A stretch of 64,000 nt of DNA, taken from positions 4,532,501-4,596,500 of the forward strand of contig NZ_CP044543.1 of NCBI RefSeq assembly GCF_008932115.1. The letters are read 5' to 3'. This document shows positions 18,085-24,991 of this stretch, piece by piece. Source of the DNA: Bradyrhizobium betae. Its GTDB lineage: Bacteria > Pseudomonadota > Alphaproteobacteria > Rhizobiales > Xanthobacteraceae. The position numbers and the translations under genes were made by a program. The first letter of the stretch is position 1, and each line of letters starts with the position of its first letter. Under the pieces are notes generated by a model. It saw only the letters and a list, made by a program, of their open reading frames with translations. It did no database searches and had not been told where the DNA came from.

Positions 18085-18375
18085 CCCACGACTTCGGCGT
18101 TCCCGTCGTCGGCGTGCCGTTCGACGACGAGGGCGGCACCTACGTCACAGACGGCCAAGGTGTCGCGGTGACGACCCGGAGCTGCCTGTTCTCGCGCAAT
18201 CCGAATCTCGACGAGGCCGCCATCACGCGGGCTTTCGGCCGCATCGGAATGCACACGGTCATCTGGCTCGACGGCGACCGCCGCGAGCCGATCACGACCT
18301 GGCATCCGTACGGCTACGTGGCTTTCTTGCCGGACCGCAGCCTCCTCGTCGAAGCCGTCGACCACGGGTCGGACG
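18085..18375 (+). pseudogene. Agmatine/peptidylarginine deiminase fragment
   Basis: About 95 residues in one frame: THDFGVPVVGVPFDDEGGTY, VTDGQGVAVTTRSCLFSRNP, and TVIWLDGDRREPITTWHPYG followed by VAFLPDRSLLVEAVD. This is the middle of the agmatine deiminase family (EGG...DG.G....T..CL...RNP...WL). The N-terminal half and the catalytic C-terminal Cys region are missing, and flanking sequence does not continue the family. It is a degraded remnant. Confidence 0.6.
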
Positions 18376-19065
18376 ACGGACGCGCGCCTGCGACCTCGCA
18401 GCCTGCGCCAGGCCGTCGAGGACGGCCGCCTCCCGGCCGTGAGGCCATTCGAGCGCCCGCGCGAAAGCTGTTTCGAATTCGCATCGGCGCAGTTCGCCGG
18501 CCCGAATCCTTCCGAGATGCCTCGAATTCGGCCGAGTTTGACGGCCGAATCGGCCGACGAGGTGGTACACAGCGGTGGTCACAAACTGCGGCGGGGCTTT
18601 CCGGGAATCCTTGTTTTTCAGCGGTTTTCGCGCAATCGGGGCATAAGGGAAGGGAGTCCCACTCTCTCCGCCAACATGCAGCGGCCCCGACAGCAGCGGC
18701 GCTGACCTAGCAGCCTGCTCGGCGGCGGGCCTAGTGGCCAAGTTGCCATCATTGGATGTGAGCCGGCTAACACGGTTTCTGCCGGCGGGCTCGCCTAATC
18801 CGTTTTCTGCGGCCATAATCCGATTTCTGCCGGCGACGAATCGTGGGCGCTGTGCGCCACCATGGAACGCGGCTTGCTTCCCATTCGATGCATTGGTTTC
18901 GGATCGATTTCGGCGTGTCGGTCTGGGCGATCGCACAGTGAGTTACCGTGAGATAATGTTCGATCACTTTTCAGGCATCAGGCTGCGTCACGCGTGATGC
19001 CGTCACGCTTGATGGATTGCACCTCGACGCCCCCCGTTACTCACCTGGAAACGTCACTACTGATT
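18376..19065. other. Non-coding stretch with short degenerate repeats
   Basis: No supported gene over about 690 bases. Three degenerate direct copies of CCG-N-TTTCTGCCGGC-type text occur at 18772-18790, 18799-18814 and 18819-18837. Further on, CGTCACGC occurs twice at about 18988 and 19002 around a near-palindrome (GCGTCACGCGTGATGC). These could be the remains of a mobile element end; no transposase reading frame is visible. Confidence 0.45.
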
Positions 19066-19368
19066 TCAGGGTTTGTCAGATTTGGCCGCAATTGCGTTCG
19101 CGGCCAACCAGGCGATCCCGGCGTTGGACGCATGCCAATCGAATCTGTCGACAGGCTCTACGAGCCCGAGCCGTATTAATAGGCGCGGAGCTCGCGCGTG
19201 GACGCGCTCGTAGGAGTCGAACTCGTCTCCCGGGCTTGGCGGCCGGATCAGGCAGAACGGCGCAGTGACGTCGTAGCGGCGGAGCACCGCGCCCCGGGCT
19301 ATGGCGACGAGAAGGTGCAGCGGCGCCGGCGAGAGGCGGAGCAAGGCGTCAGGCCTGTGCGGCGCCAC
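19066..19368 (-). CDS. Hypothetical protein (about 100 aa)
   Basis: From a possible GTG at 19366-19368 the product has about 100 residues with blocks LLRLSPAPLHLLVAIARGAV, APFCLIRPPSPGDEFDSYER and RLLIRLGLVEPVDRFDW. No family recognised. The start is uncertain; this GTG overlaps the end of the preceding gene by about 20 bases, in keeping with the tight packing of this - strand block. Confidence 0.4.
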   Translation of the reverse strand: MAPHRPDALLRLSPAPLHLLVAIARGAVLRRYDVTAPFCLIRPPSPGDEFDSYERVHARAPRLLIRLGLVEPVDRFDWHASNAGIAWLAANAIAAKSDKP

Positions 19369-19531
19369 CGTCGACGATCTCATACTTGTTCTCGCCGAGC
19401 TTGCGCACGTAGACGATGCGGCGTGCCGCCTGAAGGCGGCGGATCTCGGCCCAGTTTTCGGCATCAAACCGGTCGCTGTCGAGATATGGGAGTGGCAGAA
19501 ATCCACTCTTGAACGGGTCGACACCGCTCAT
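19349..19531 (-). CDS. Small hypothetical protein (60 aa), phage-type block
   Basis: 60 residues: MSGVDPFKSGFLPLPYLDSD, AENWAEIRRLQAARRIVYVR, then KLGENKYEIVDGG. Basic middle, no Cys. It starts 2 bp after the stop of the Pro/Ala-rich protein upstream on the same strand. No function recognised. Confidence 0.5.
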   Translation of the reverse strand: MSGVDPFKSGFLPLPYLDSDRFDAENWAEIRRLQAARRIVYVRKLGENKYEIVDGGAAQA

Positions 19532-19533
19532 GA

Positions 19534-20085
19534 TCAGCTCCTCCGCTTGGGCGGCGTCGGCACCGTCGGCCGGCGCGGTGTCACTCCGGACATCAGGAGG
19601 CCGGCCGGCCGGGGCAATTGCGGGACCGCCCGTGCCTCGATCTCTGGCGTAAGCGTCACCGCCGCCGGGCGTGGGCCCGGCTGCACTGGTGTCCGGATAA
19701 TGAGGCGCCCATCCTCGTCGTGCGTCTCCTCCTCGTCGACGTATCCGACAGTATCCTGCGCGGGCTGCGGAGCGGCCGGAGGCTGAGGCCCGGCAGTGCC
19801 GCGCATCGCCGCCATGCGCTCTAGCGCGGCCTGATACTCGGGACTGCCCGGCAGAGGCGGAGGCGCCGGACGCGTCGGCGGGGGCCGCTTCGCTGCGCAG
19901 CGAGCTGCCTCTGCTTCAACACGCTCTTTCCGCGCGACCTCCCATGCGGCGCGCTGCTCGGGAGTCGGCATCGGCGGAGCCTTCGGACGCAGCGCAGTAG
20001 GCGTCGGGGCGGCCGCTGCGACCTGCGCCGGCATCGGCTCGGCCTTCTTCGGCTGCGGGCGGCGCGGGAATCCTTTGATCAGCAT
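19534..20085 (-). CDS. Pro/Ala-rich probably disordered protein (183 aa)
   Basis: 183 residues starting MLIKGFPRRPQPKKAEPM, rich in Pro, Ala and Arg (PTALRPKAPPMPTPEQRAA, PTRPAPPPLPGSPEYQAAL), with one acidic patch (DEEETHDEDGRLIIR). The composition suggests an unstructured linker-like protein. Its ATG overlaps the previous stop (ATGCTGA), supporting this start. Family unknown. Confidence 0.55.
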   Translation of the reverse strand: MLIKGFPRRPQPKKAEPMPAQVAAAAPTPTALRPKAPPMPTPEQRAAWEVARKERVEAEAARCAAKRPPPTRPAPPPLPGSPEYQAALERMAAMRGTAGPQPPAAPQPAQDTVGYVDEEETHDEDGRLIIRTPVQPGPRPAAVTLTPEIEARAVPQLPRPAGLLMSGVTPRRPTVPTPPKRRS

Positions 20086-20468
20086 CCGGCGACCCTCTGC
20101 TTGAGGCGCTCGCACCGGCGGCGGTCGTCCGCCTGGAGCGCCAGCAGCTGCTCCATGTCGATGAGGGCCGGATCGCGGCGGCGCCAGAATGCGACCTCGA
20201 CCTTTTTCGCGCGCTCGATCCCGGCGATCCAGGCGTCGCGGTGCCCCTTGGCCTGCTTGCGCATGGCTGCGACCAGCTTGTTCTCGATTAACATGCGAAT
20301 GCTCGGCGGATGGTCGGGGTTGTCGATGTGAGCCCGCAGCTGCCCGCGCTTCAGGTCGAACAACCGTTGACCCTCGCGGCGCCAGGACGAGCCGTGCATT
20401 TCGCGCAGCACGGCGACACTTTCCGTCCAGAGCTGAGTGTTCGGCCACGGCTCTCTGCGCTTACTCAT
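20079..20468 (-). CDS. Basic helical hypothetical protein (129 aa)
   Basis: 129 residues from ATG 20466-20468: MSKRREPWPNTQLWTESVA, then HIDNPDHPPSIRMLIENKLV, AAMRKQAKGHRDAWIAGIER and ALQADDRRRCERLKQR. Basic and helical, possibly nucleic-acid-associated. It overlaps genes on both sides (8 bases with the 46-aa gene before it, 7 with the Pro/Ala-rich gene after it). Confidence 0.55.
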   Translation of the reverse strand: MSKRREPWPNTQLWTESVAVLREMHGSSWRREGQRLFDLKRGQLRAHIDNPDHPPSIRMLIENKLVAAMRKQAKGHRDAWIAGIERAKKVEVAFWRRRDPALIDMEQLLALQADDRRRCERLKQRVAGC

Positions 20469-20601
20469 CTGATATGTCCTCCGGCGGTCGCTTCGTCCAG
20501 CTCGCTGCCGCATCCTTCGGTCCGATAGTGCGGCCGCCGATCCACGCCACGATGAGATCGGCGATCAACTCGTCCGAAAATCCGAGTAGACGCACGAACA
20601 T
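20461..20601 (-). CDS. Very small phage-block protein (46 aa)
   Basis: 46 residues starting MFVRLLGFSDELIADLIVAW and continuing IGGRTIGPKDAAASWTKRPP. The ATG (20599-20601) shares its A with the TGA of an 18-codon frame just upstream, and its TAA overlaps the next gene by 8 bases. The hydrophobic amphipathic first half and consistent overlaps argue it is real. Function unknown. Confidence 0.45.
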   Translation of the reverse strand: MFVRLLGFSDELIADLIVAWIGGRTIGPKDAAASWTKRPPEDISDE

Positions 20602-20657
20602 CATTGTGTCGCTCGCGTCGCGGACCAGGAGAGGAGATCGAGCTGCGCCGCGGCCAT
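20601..20657 (-). CDS. 18-aa frame, possibly a truncated gene
   Basis: MAAAQLDLLSWSATRATQ followed by TGA. The opening resembles the first residues of small phage-associated proteins (MTAQLDLLSW-type). It starts 2 bp after the upstream gene and shares its final A with the next ATG. It is too short to trust and may be the front of a gene shortened by mutation. Confidence 0.25.
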   Translation of the reverse strand: MAAAQLDLLSWSATRATQ

Positions 20658-20659
20658 TG

Positions 20660-20932
20660 CTACTTCGCCTTCTCGATTATTCCGACAACGCGGTTGCGCA
20701 GCTGCGCCAGCTCCATCGAGCGGACGGCGCACTGGTCCCGCTCGCTCTCGATCAGTGCGACCAGATCGCCCGGGATATCGCGCTTGGTGGTCTTGGGACT
20801 CCCGCGGCGGTGCTCGAACAATTGACTGCGGCTCATGCCGAGACCGCGCGCCAGGAGCGTCGTCCAATAGCGGGAATAGAGCTTCTTGCCCACGAACGGC
20901 AGCAGTTCGGACGTGGTTCGTGGCGCTTTCAC
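20660..20932 (-). CDS. HTH-like DNA-binding protein (90 aa)
   Basis: 90 residues. Residues 12-45 (PFVGKKLYSRYWTTLLARGL, GMSRSQLFEHRRG) look like a helix-turn-helix with a trailing basic loop. The C-terminal helix ERDQCAVRSMELAQLRNRVV could dimerise. Similar small HTH proteins with a PFVGxxLYG..W opening occur in rhizobial prophages. It is the first gene of the - strand block and could be its regulator. The 146 bp up to the divergent gene at 21079 would hold its promoter. Confidence 0.55.
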   Translation of the reverse strand: MKAPRTTSELLPFVGKKLYSRYWTTLLARGLGMSRSQLFEHRRGSPKTTKRDIPGDLVALIESERDQCAVRSMELAQLRNRVVGIIEKAK

Positions 20933-21078
20933 CGGGCCTCCATCTGCGTTAGTCAGGCATTGCGTCGAACAACATGCGTCTGACCGAAGACGATTGTCAA
21001 GCGGCTTTCGGATCCTTGCCGATTTTCATCTTGCCGGAGCGTCGAGTATCCGTTGCTCGGAATCCCACGGAGGTGACC

Positions 21079-21603
21079 ATGCTGAAATCGATCTGCTCTG
21101 CAATCGGCGCCGCGTTCCGCGCTGCGATCTCGTGCCTACGTGTCGTGCTCTCGATCCCAGGAAGGCTGCTCGGCAGCGTGTTCGGTGGCCCGCTGGTTGG
21201 CCCGCCCCCCGGCGACTCTCCGCTCGTCGAGGACCTGGCCGCGCGCGTCGCCGCCGAGGACGCGGCGGTCGCGAATAACAGTCGCAAGGTGGCCGAGGCA
21301 TTCTGGCACTGGTTGATGGACTCGCTGATCGCCGACGGCCCGGTCGCGGTGCCGAGCTGGTTTCCCCGGGCCATCAAAGAGTGGGCGCCGGGCCTGACCG
21401 CGGCGGAAGCTGAAAAGCTCGTTTCCGTCGAAAAAACCGATCTGCAATCGCATCTGCGCGGACTGTTCGCTGTCCCCGGCGTGCGCAAGGTGCAGCCGCT
21501 GCCGTCGGTCACTGCGTGGCCCCCGGAGCCGGCGTATGTTGAGCCGGCTCAGGGGTGGGCTGCGCAGTTCGCTACGCCGGCGCCAGGTCGCGCCGGCGCT
21601 TGA
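21079..21603 (+). CDS. Hypothetical protein with N-terminal amphipathic/hydrophobic segment (174 aa)
   Basis: 174 residues. Start ATG 21079 is fixed by an excellent ribosome site, CGGAGGTGACC. Residues 1-45 are hydrophobic with Gly/Pro (CSAIGAAFRAAISCLRVVLS, IPGRLLGSVFGGPLVG). The middle has aromatic-rich helices (AEAFWHWLMDSLIADGPVAV, PSWFPRAIKEWAPGLTAAEA). The C-terminus is Pro-rich. The 3' end overlaps the convergent gene at 21572-21853 by 32 bases. Family unknown. Confidence 0.55.
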   Translation: MLKSICSAIGAAFRAAISCLRVVLSIPGRLLGSVFGGPLVGPPPGDSPLVEDLAARVAAEDAAVANNSRKVAEAFWHWLMDSLIADGPVAVPSWFPRAIKEWAPGLTAAEAEKLVSVEKTDLQSHLRGLFAVPGVRKVQPLPSVTAWPPEPAYVEPAQGWAAQFATPAPGRAGA

Positions 21604-21853
21604 GGGCGAGCATCTTGATCTTGCGCAGCTCGGCCTCGGCGGCCTCGGCGCGCTCGATCGCGCGCTCGCGCAGGGCCTCGGACAGGTTCAGGGCCTTCTC
21701 GAGCTGGTCCCGATTCCAGTTCGCCCAGGCGTTGGCGTTGCGCTGGGCCGCTGCCTGCATGCCGGCCGTCAACGCGGCGGCGAGCGTGCAGGCGCCGGCG
21801 AACGCGCAAGATCCGAAGTTGGCGGGGTAGGCGGTGTGACTGTCTCCGGGCAT
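21572..21853 (-). CDS. Small helical protein with hydrophobic segment (93 aa)
   Basis: 93 residues. Starts MPGDSHTAYPANFGSCAFAG, then a hydrophobic Ala-rich segment (ACTLAAALTAGMQAAAQ) and a long charged coiled-coil-like tail (LSEALRERAIERAEAAEAEL). An AGGAAAGGAT ribosome site precedes ATG 21851-21853. It may be membrane-anchored or a small tail-fibre/holin-like accessory; no family recognised. Confidence 0.5.
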   Translation of the reverse strand: MPGDSHTAYPANFGSCAFAGACTLAAALTAGMQAAAQRNANAWANWNRDQLEKALNLSEALRERAIERAEAAEAELRKIKMLALKRRRDLAPA

Positions 21854-22006
21854 TTTCGGATCCTTTCCTGTGGGTAGATTCTATTGAACGTCGATCGTTC
21901 GACGATATTTGACTTTAGTTCGACAGACGTTTACCATTCTTGAGGTCGTTCCCGATAATTTTAGCGATCGGGTCGATTTTTGAGTCCTTCGACGGGAGAG
22001 GCACCC

Positions 22007-22351
22007 ATGACTGACGCAGAGACCATCGCCGCCGGCGCGAACGGCGCCGTCGATCTGTCGGCAGCGGATCCGCTGCCCGCTGAACATCGCAGCATCATCA
22101 CCGAACTCGTCGCCGACCTCGGCGAGCTGTCGAGCAAGATCGCCGGCGCCGAGGCGGTGACCGAGGCTTCGGTTCACCTCCAGAGCGCAAGGTCGGCGCT
22201 CGTCAGCGCGACGCAGTATGTCCTCGCTCATTTTGAGACGCTCGAAGCCCCGGCGAAGGCCGAGGTCGCCGAGATCGAGGCGAAGATCGGCCAGCCGCCG
22301 TCGTCGACCGACGCCGCTGCGGCCTCCGCCATCGCTTCCTCCAGCATCTAA
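22007..22351 (+). CDS. Ala/Glu-rich helical hypothetical protein (114 aa)
   Basis: 114 residues from ATG 22007 with GGGAGAGG upstream. Composition is Ala/Glu/Ser-rich and helical (IITELVADLGELSSKIAGAE, FETLEAPAKAEVAEIEAKIG). No Cys, no signal, no recognised motif. Similar proteins accompany phage-derived gene blocks in rhizobia; role unknown. Confidence 0.5.
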   Translation: MTDAETIAAGANGAVDLSAADPLPAEHRSIITELVADLGELSSKIAGAEAVTEASVHLQSARSALVSATQYVLAHFETLEAPAKAEVAEIEAKIGQPPSSTDAAAASAIASSSI

Positions 22352-22424
22352 CGAGGGGTACCGGCGCCGCTTTGCCTGGGAGGCGGGCGCCGACGGGGCT
22401 TCAACAGCATCGTTTGGGTCGCGC

Positions 22425-23018
22425 ATGCACTATTACGTCATCGAGGACAGATGTCTTAGCCCGAGCTGGTTCTACGGCTCGAAGGTCGCTGAGATCGACC
22501 ATCTCGGCCGTTTTCTCGGCAACGACTTCATGCCCGGCCAGGACGTGCCGCCATCCGGCACGAAAATGGTCGGTATGTGGCGCAAGCTGCCGGGCGAAGC
22601 GAGTCCCAGCGCCTGCGCCGTCACTCTCGAAGATTTCGAGGCGAACGAACGCCGCGAGCGCGCCTCCCAGGAGGCTGCTGCGGCGGCGGAACGTGAGCGC
22701 GAAGCTAAGAAGGAATCCGAAAGCAACGAGCGCGCGGGGGCCTTCAATGGGACCCTGCCGATTCCGGTACGCTGGGATCCGGCCTTCAAGGTGTCCGTGA
22801 ACGCCTGCGGCCGCAGCTACGGCTCTGGCGCCCGCAGCAAGGCCGTCGACCACGTCCTGCTGCGCGAGGACCTTACGGTCGGCCGCATCAAGCGCAAGGC
22901 CGGCGATCTGCTGTGCGAACCGTCCCCGGAGTGGGTCAACGACTACGACCGGAAGAAGGTCTACCCGGTCACCTGCCGGCGCTGCAAGCAGATGGCTGAG
23001 CGCCTCAGGAAGGGTTGA
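22425..23018 (+). CDS. Hypothetical protein with central coiled coil (197 aa)
   Basis: 197 residues. Starts MHYYVIEDRCLSPSWFYGSK; a charged Ala/Glu coiled-coil stretch (ASQEAAAAAEREREAKKESE) divides two globular parts, and the C-terminal part ends with VYPVTCRRCKQMAERLRKG, where the CxxC pair may bind zinc. The gene ends 9 bp before the first metallophosphoesterase. No family recognised. Confidence 0.5.
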   Translation: MHYYVIEDRCLSPSWFYGSKVAEIDHLGRFLGNDFMPGQDVPPSGTKMVGMWRKLPGEASPSACAVTLEDFEANERRERASQEAAAAAEREREAKKESESNERAGAFNGTLPIPVRWDPAFKVSVNACGRSYGSGARSKAVDHVLLREDLTVGRIKRKAGDLLCEPSPEWVNDYDRKKVYPVTCRRCKQMAERLRKG

Positions 23019-23027
23019 GAGAGCAGG

Positions 23028-23897
23028 ATGATCCGCATCAATCCCGTTTCAGACCTGCATCTCGACATCGCCAGCAACGAGCTCGACGGCATGCCGCAGG
23101 TCGACGCCGACGTGACCGTCGTTGCCGGCGACGCGGCGGCGCCGGGCACGCTGGCGCTGCGGCGCGTCCGCGAGCTGTATCCGGACCGCGACCGGCCCCT
23201 GATCTACGTCGCCGGAAATCACGACCATTACAGCCACCACGACAAGCACCGTCCGGAGCTCAAGACGACCTGGGAAAAGCAGCTGCGGATGATGCCGGAG
23301 GTCGCGCACGAACTGGGTATCACGCTGCTCTCGGATTCGAGCGCGGAGATCGGCGACGTGTTGTTCATCGGCGCCACGCTCTGGACGGATTTCATGGTCC
23401 GGCCGCCCTTCCTGATGTTCGGCGACGCGGTGCGCGATGCGACGCGGCGGATGAACGACTACCGCATGATCAAGACCGGCGCGGGCCGCTCGCGCGACAT
23501 GCTCCGCCCGGGCCAGACGATCGACGCGCACAAGGCGTCGGTCGCCTACCTCGAAAAGGCGCTGGCGGAGCGCCCCGCCGGCCAAGCTGCGGTCGTGGTC
23601 ACGCATCACGCACCGTCGCCGCGCAGCCTGCTGCGGTGGCCGGCGGCCGCAGATCTCGATCAGTGCTACGCCTCCGATCTCGAGGCGCGCCTCATGACGG
23701 GCGAGACCGCCGCTGAATTGTGGCTGCATGGCCACGTCCACGCCAATCGCGACTACGTCGCCGGCGACACACGCGTCGTCGCCAATCCGCGCGGCTATCC
23801 CGACCCGCGCGGTCCCGGCGGCCGCGAGAATCCAGCATTCGATCCGTGCCTCGTCGTCGATGTCGAGCCCCGGCCGGCGCCGGGATGGCGCACGTGA
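23028..23897 (+). CDS. Calcineurin-like metallophosphoesterase
   Basis: 289 residues with the five motifs of the metallophosphoesterase fold in order: SDLHLD (residue 8), VAGDAAA in place of GDxxD, AGNHDHY, VVTHHAPSP, and WLHGHVHANRDY. All metal-ligand positions except the second Asp of motif 2 look intact. Such enzymes hydrolyse phosphomonoesters, diesters or nucleic acids; the substrate cannot be inferred. It is followed by a TGATG overlap to the next small gene, placing it in the phage-like operon. Confidence 0.85.
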   Translation: MIRINPVSDLHLDIASNELDGMPQVDADVTVVAGDAAAPGTLALRRVRELYPDRDRPLIYVAGNHDHYSHHDKHRPELKTTWEKQLRMMPEVAHELGITLLSDSSAEIGDVLFIGATLWTDFMVRPPFLMFGDAVRDATRRMNDYRMIKTGAGRSRDMLRPGQTIDAHKASVAYLEKALAERPAGQAAVVVTHHAPSPRSLLRWPAAADLDQCYASDLEARLMTGETAAELWLHGHVHANRDYVAGDTRVVANPRGYPDPRGPGGRENPAFDPCLVVDVEPRPAPGWRT

Positions 23898-24061
23898 TGA
23901 GGTATCTCGTCGATCCGACTCTGGAACGCAGCCGCGTCGAGACGCTGCCGATCGTCGGCTACGTGCTCACGGTCGGCGACGAGCTGCGCGCGAATCCGTC
24001 CACGATGCCGGATGTCCGCGCCTGGGTGCGCCGAGACGCCAAGCGGAGGGCCGCGCGATGA
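23897..24061 (+). CDS. Small hypothetical protein (54 aa)
   Basis: 54 residues starting MRYLVDPTLERSRVETLPIV and ending RAWVRRDAKRRAAR. ATG 23897 shares its A with the stop of the metallophosphoesterase gene (TGATG), and its own TGA overlaps the next ATG. The coupling makes it likely real. An upstream ATG at 23885 is an alternative. Function unknown. Confidence 0.5.
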   Translation: MRYLVDPTLERSRVETLPIVGYVLTVGDELRANPSTMPDVRAWVRRDAKRRAAR

Positions 24062-24252
24062 GCCTGCATGCGAATTCCGAGATCGCGCCGGGCCACGTCG
24101 TCGTCCTTCAGAAGGGCGACAAGGTCCTGGTCTGCAGGCTCGAGGACCTGATCTACGAGCCCGACGACGAGGACACCGACATGATCGTCAACCCGGTCGA
24201 CGTCGCCGCCGCGAGCTCGATGTGGTTCGAGCCAAAAGGACAATTGCAGTGA
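24058..24252 (+). CDS. Small hypothetical protein (64 aa)
   Basis: 64 residues: MSLHANSEIAPGHVVVLQKG, DKVLVCRLEDLIYEPDDEDT, then MIVNPVDVAAASSMWFEP. Looks like a compact beta-rich protein. It overlaps the previous gene by ATGA and the next by GTGA, fixing its ends. Function unknown. Confidence 0.5.
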   Translation: MSLHANSEIAPGHVVVLQKGDKVLVCRLEDLIYEPDDEDTDMIVNPVDVAAASSMWFEPKGQLQ

Positions 24253-24815
24253 AGCACGCCACCTGGCTTTTCGCCGACCCGCACTTCGGCCACGAATCCA
24301 TCATCCGCATGTGCGGCCGCCCGTTCGCGAACGTCGCTGAGATGAACCAGACGATGGCGGATGCTTGGCGCAAGGTCGTCAAGCCCGGCGACGACATCAT
24401 CGTCGTTGGCGATTTCGCTCACCGCATGCCCGTAGACCAGCTGCGCAAGCTGTTCGATAGCCTGCCGGGGAACAAGCACATCGTGCTCGGAAATCACGAC
24501 GGCGAGGAGACGCGCGAGCTTCCGTGGGCCAGCCAGCGGGATATCGCGTTTGTCTCCATTGACGGCACCCGCTGCGTGTTGTGCCACTACGCTCTGCGCA
24601 CATGGCCCTGCATCCGCAAGGGCGCCTTGATGTTGTATGGCCACTCGCACGGTCGCCTGCCCGGCAACAGCCAGAGCATGGATATCGGCGTCGACGTTTT
24701 CGGATGGGCGCCGCTGCGTCTCAATCAGATCAAGGCGCACCTTGCGACCCTGCCGCCGTTGGTGGATCCCGAGGCGGGCGATGACTTCGAGAACAACGAG
24801 AGCGTGAAGCCGTGA
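24249..24815 (+). CDS. Second calcineurin-like metallophosphoesterase, phage type
   Basis: 188 residues from GTG 24249, which overlaps the previous stop (GTGA). Motifs: FADPHFGHESII, VVGDFAHRMP, VLGNHDGEE, LCHYALRTWP and LYGHSHGRLPG. This short form (T/ADxHFGH at the very N-terminus) is the kind commonly encoded by phages and plasmids. The C-terminal tail is acidic. It is unrelated in detail to the larger enzyme at 23028, so the block carries two different phosphoesterases. Confidence 0.85.
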   Translation: MKHATWLFADPHFGHESIIRMCGRPFANVAEMNQTMADAWRKVVKPGDDIIVVGDFAHRMPVDQLRKLFDSLPGNKHIVLGNHDGEETRELPWASQRDIAFVSIDGTRCVLCHYALRTWPCIRKGALMLYGHSHGRLPGNSQSMDIGVDVFGWAPLRLNQIKAHLATLPPLVDPEAGDDFENNESVKP

Positions 24816-24979
24816 AGCCGATAGTGCTGCTCGCGCCGAGTGGGCTGCCGTCCCCCGACAGGCGACATCGGCTGCAGCGCCTCTGCCATCGCGGTAGATG
24901 GCGCGATGATTGGGTCGCTGCGCCAGTGGTGGATGAGTTCGACGAGAGTCACGAACCGGCAACGTCCTTCCGCCGCTGA
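24812..24979 (+). CDS. Possible small protein (55 aa)
   Basis: From GTG 24812, overlapping the previous stop as GTGA, a 55-codon frame runs to TGA 24977-24979: VKPIVLLAPSGLPSPDRRHR, then CHRGRWRDDWVAAPVVDEFD. The coupling pattern matches the rest of the block, but the sequence has no recognisable family and could be chance. It ends 12 bp before the convergent multicopper oxidase gene. Confidence 0.3.
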   Translation: MKPIVLLAPSGLPSPDRRHRLQRLCHRGRWRDDWVAAPVVDEFDESHEPATSFRR

Positions 24980-24991
24980 CCTCACGCGGAA

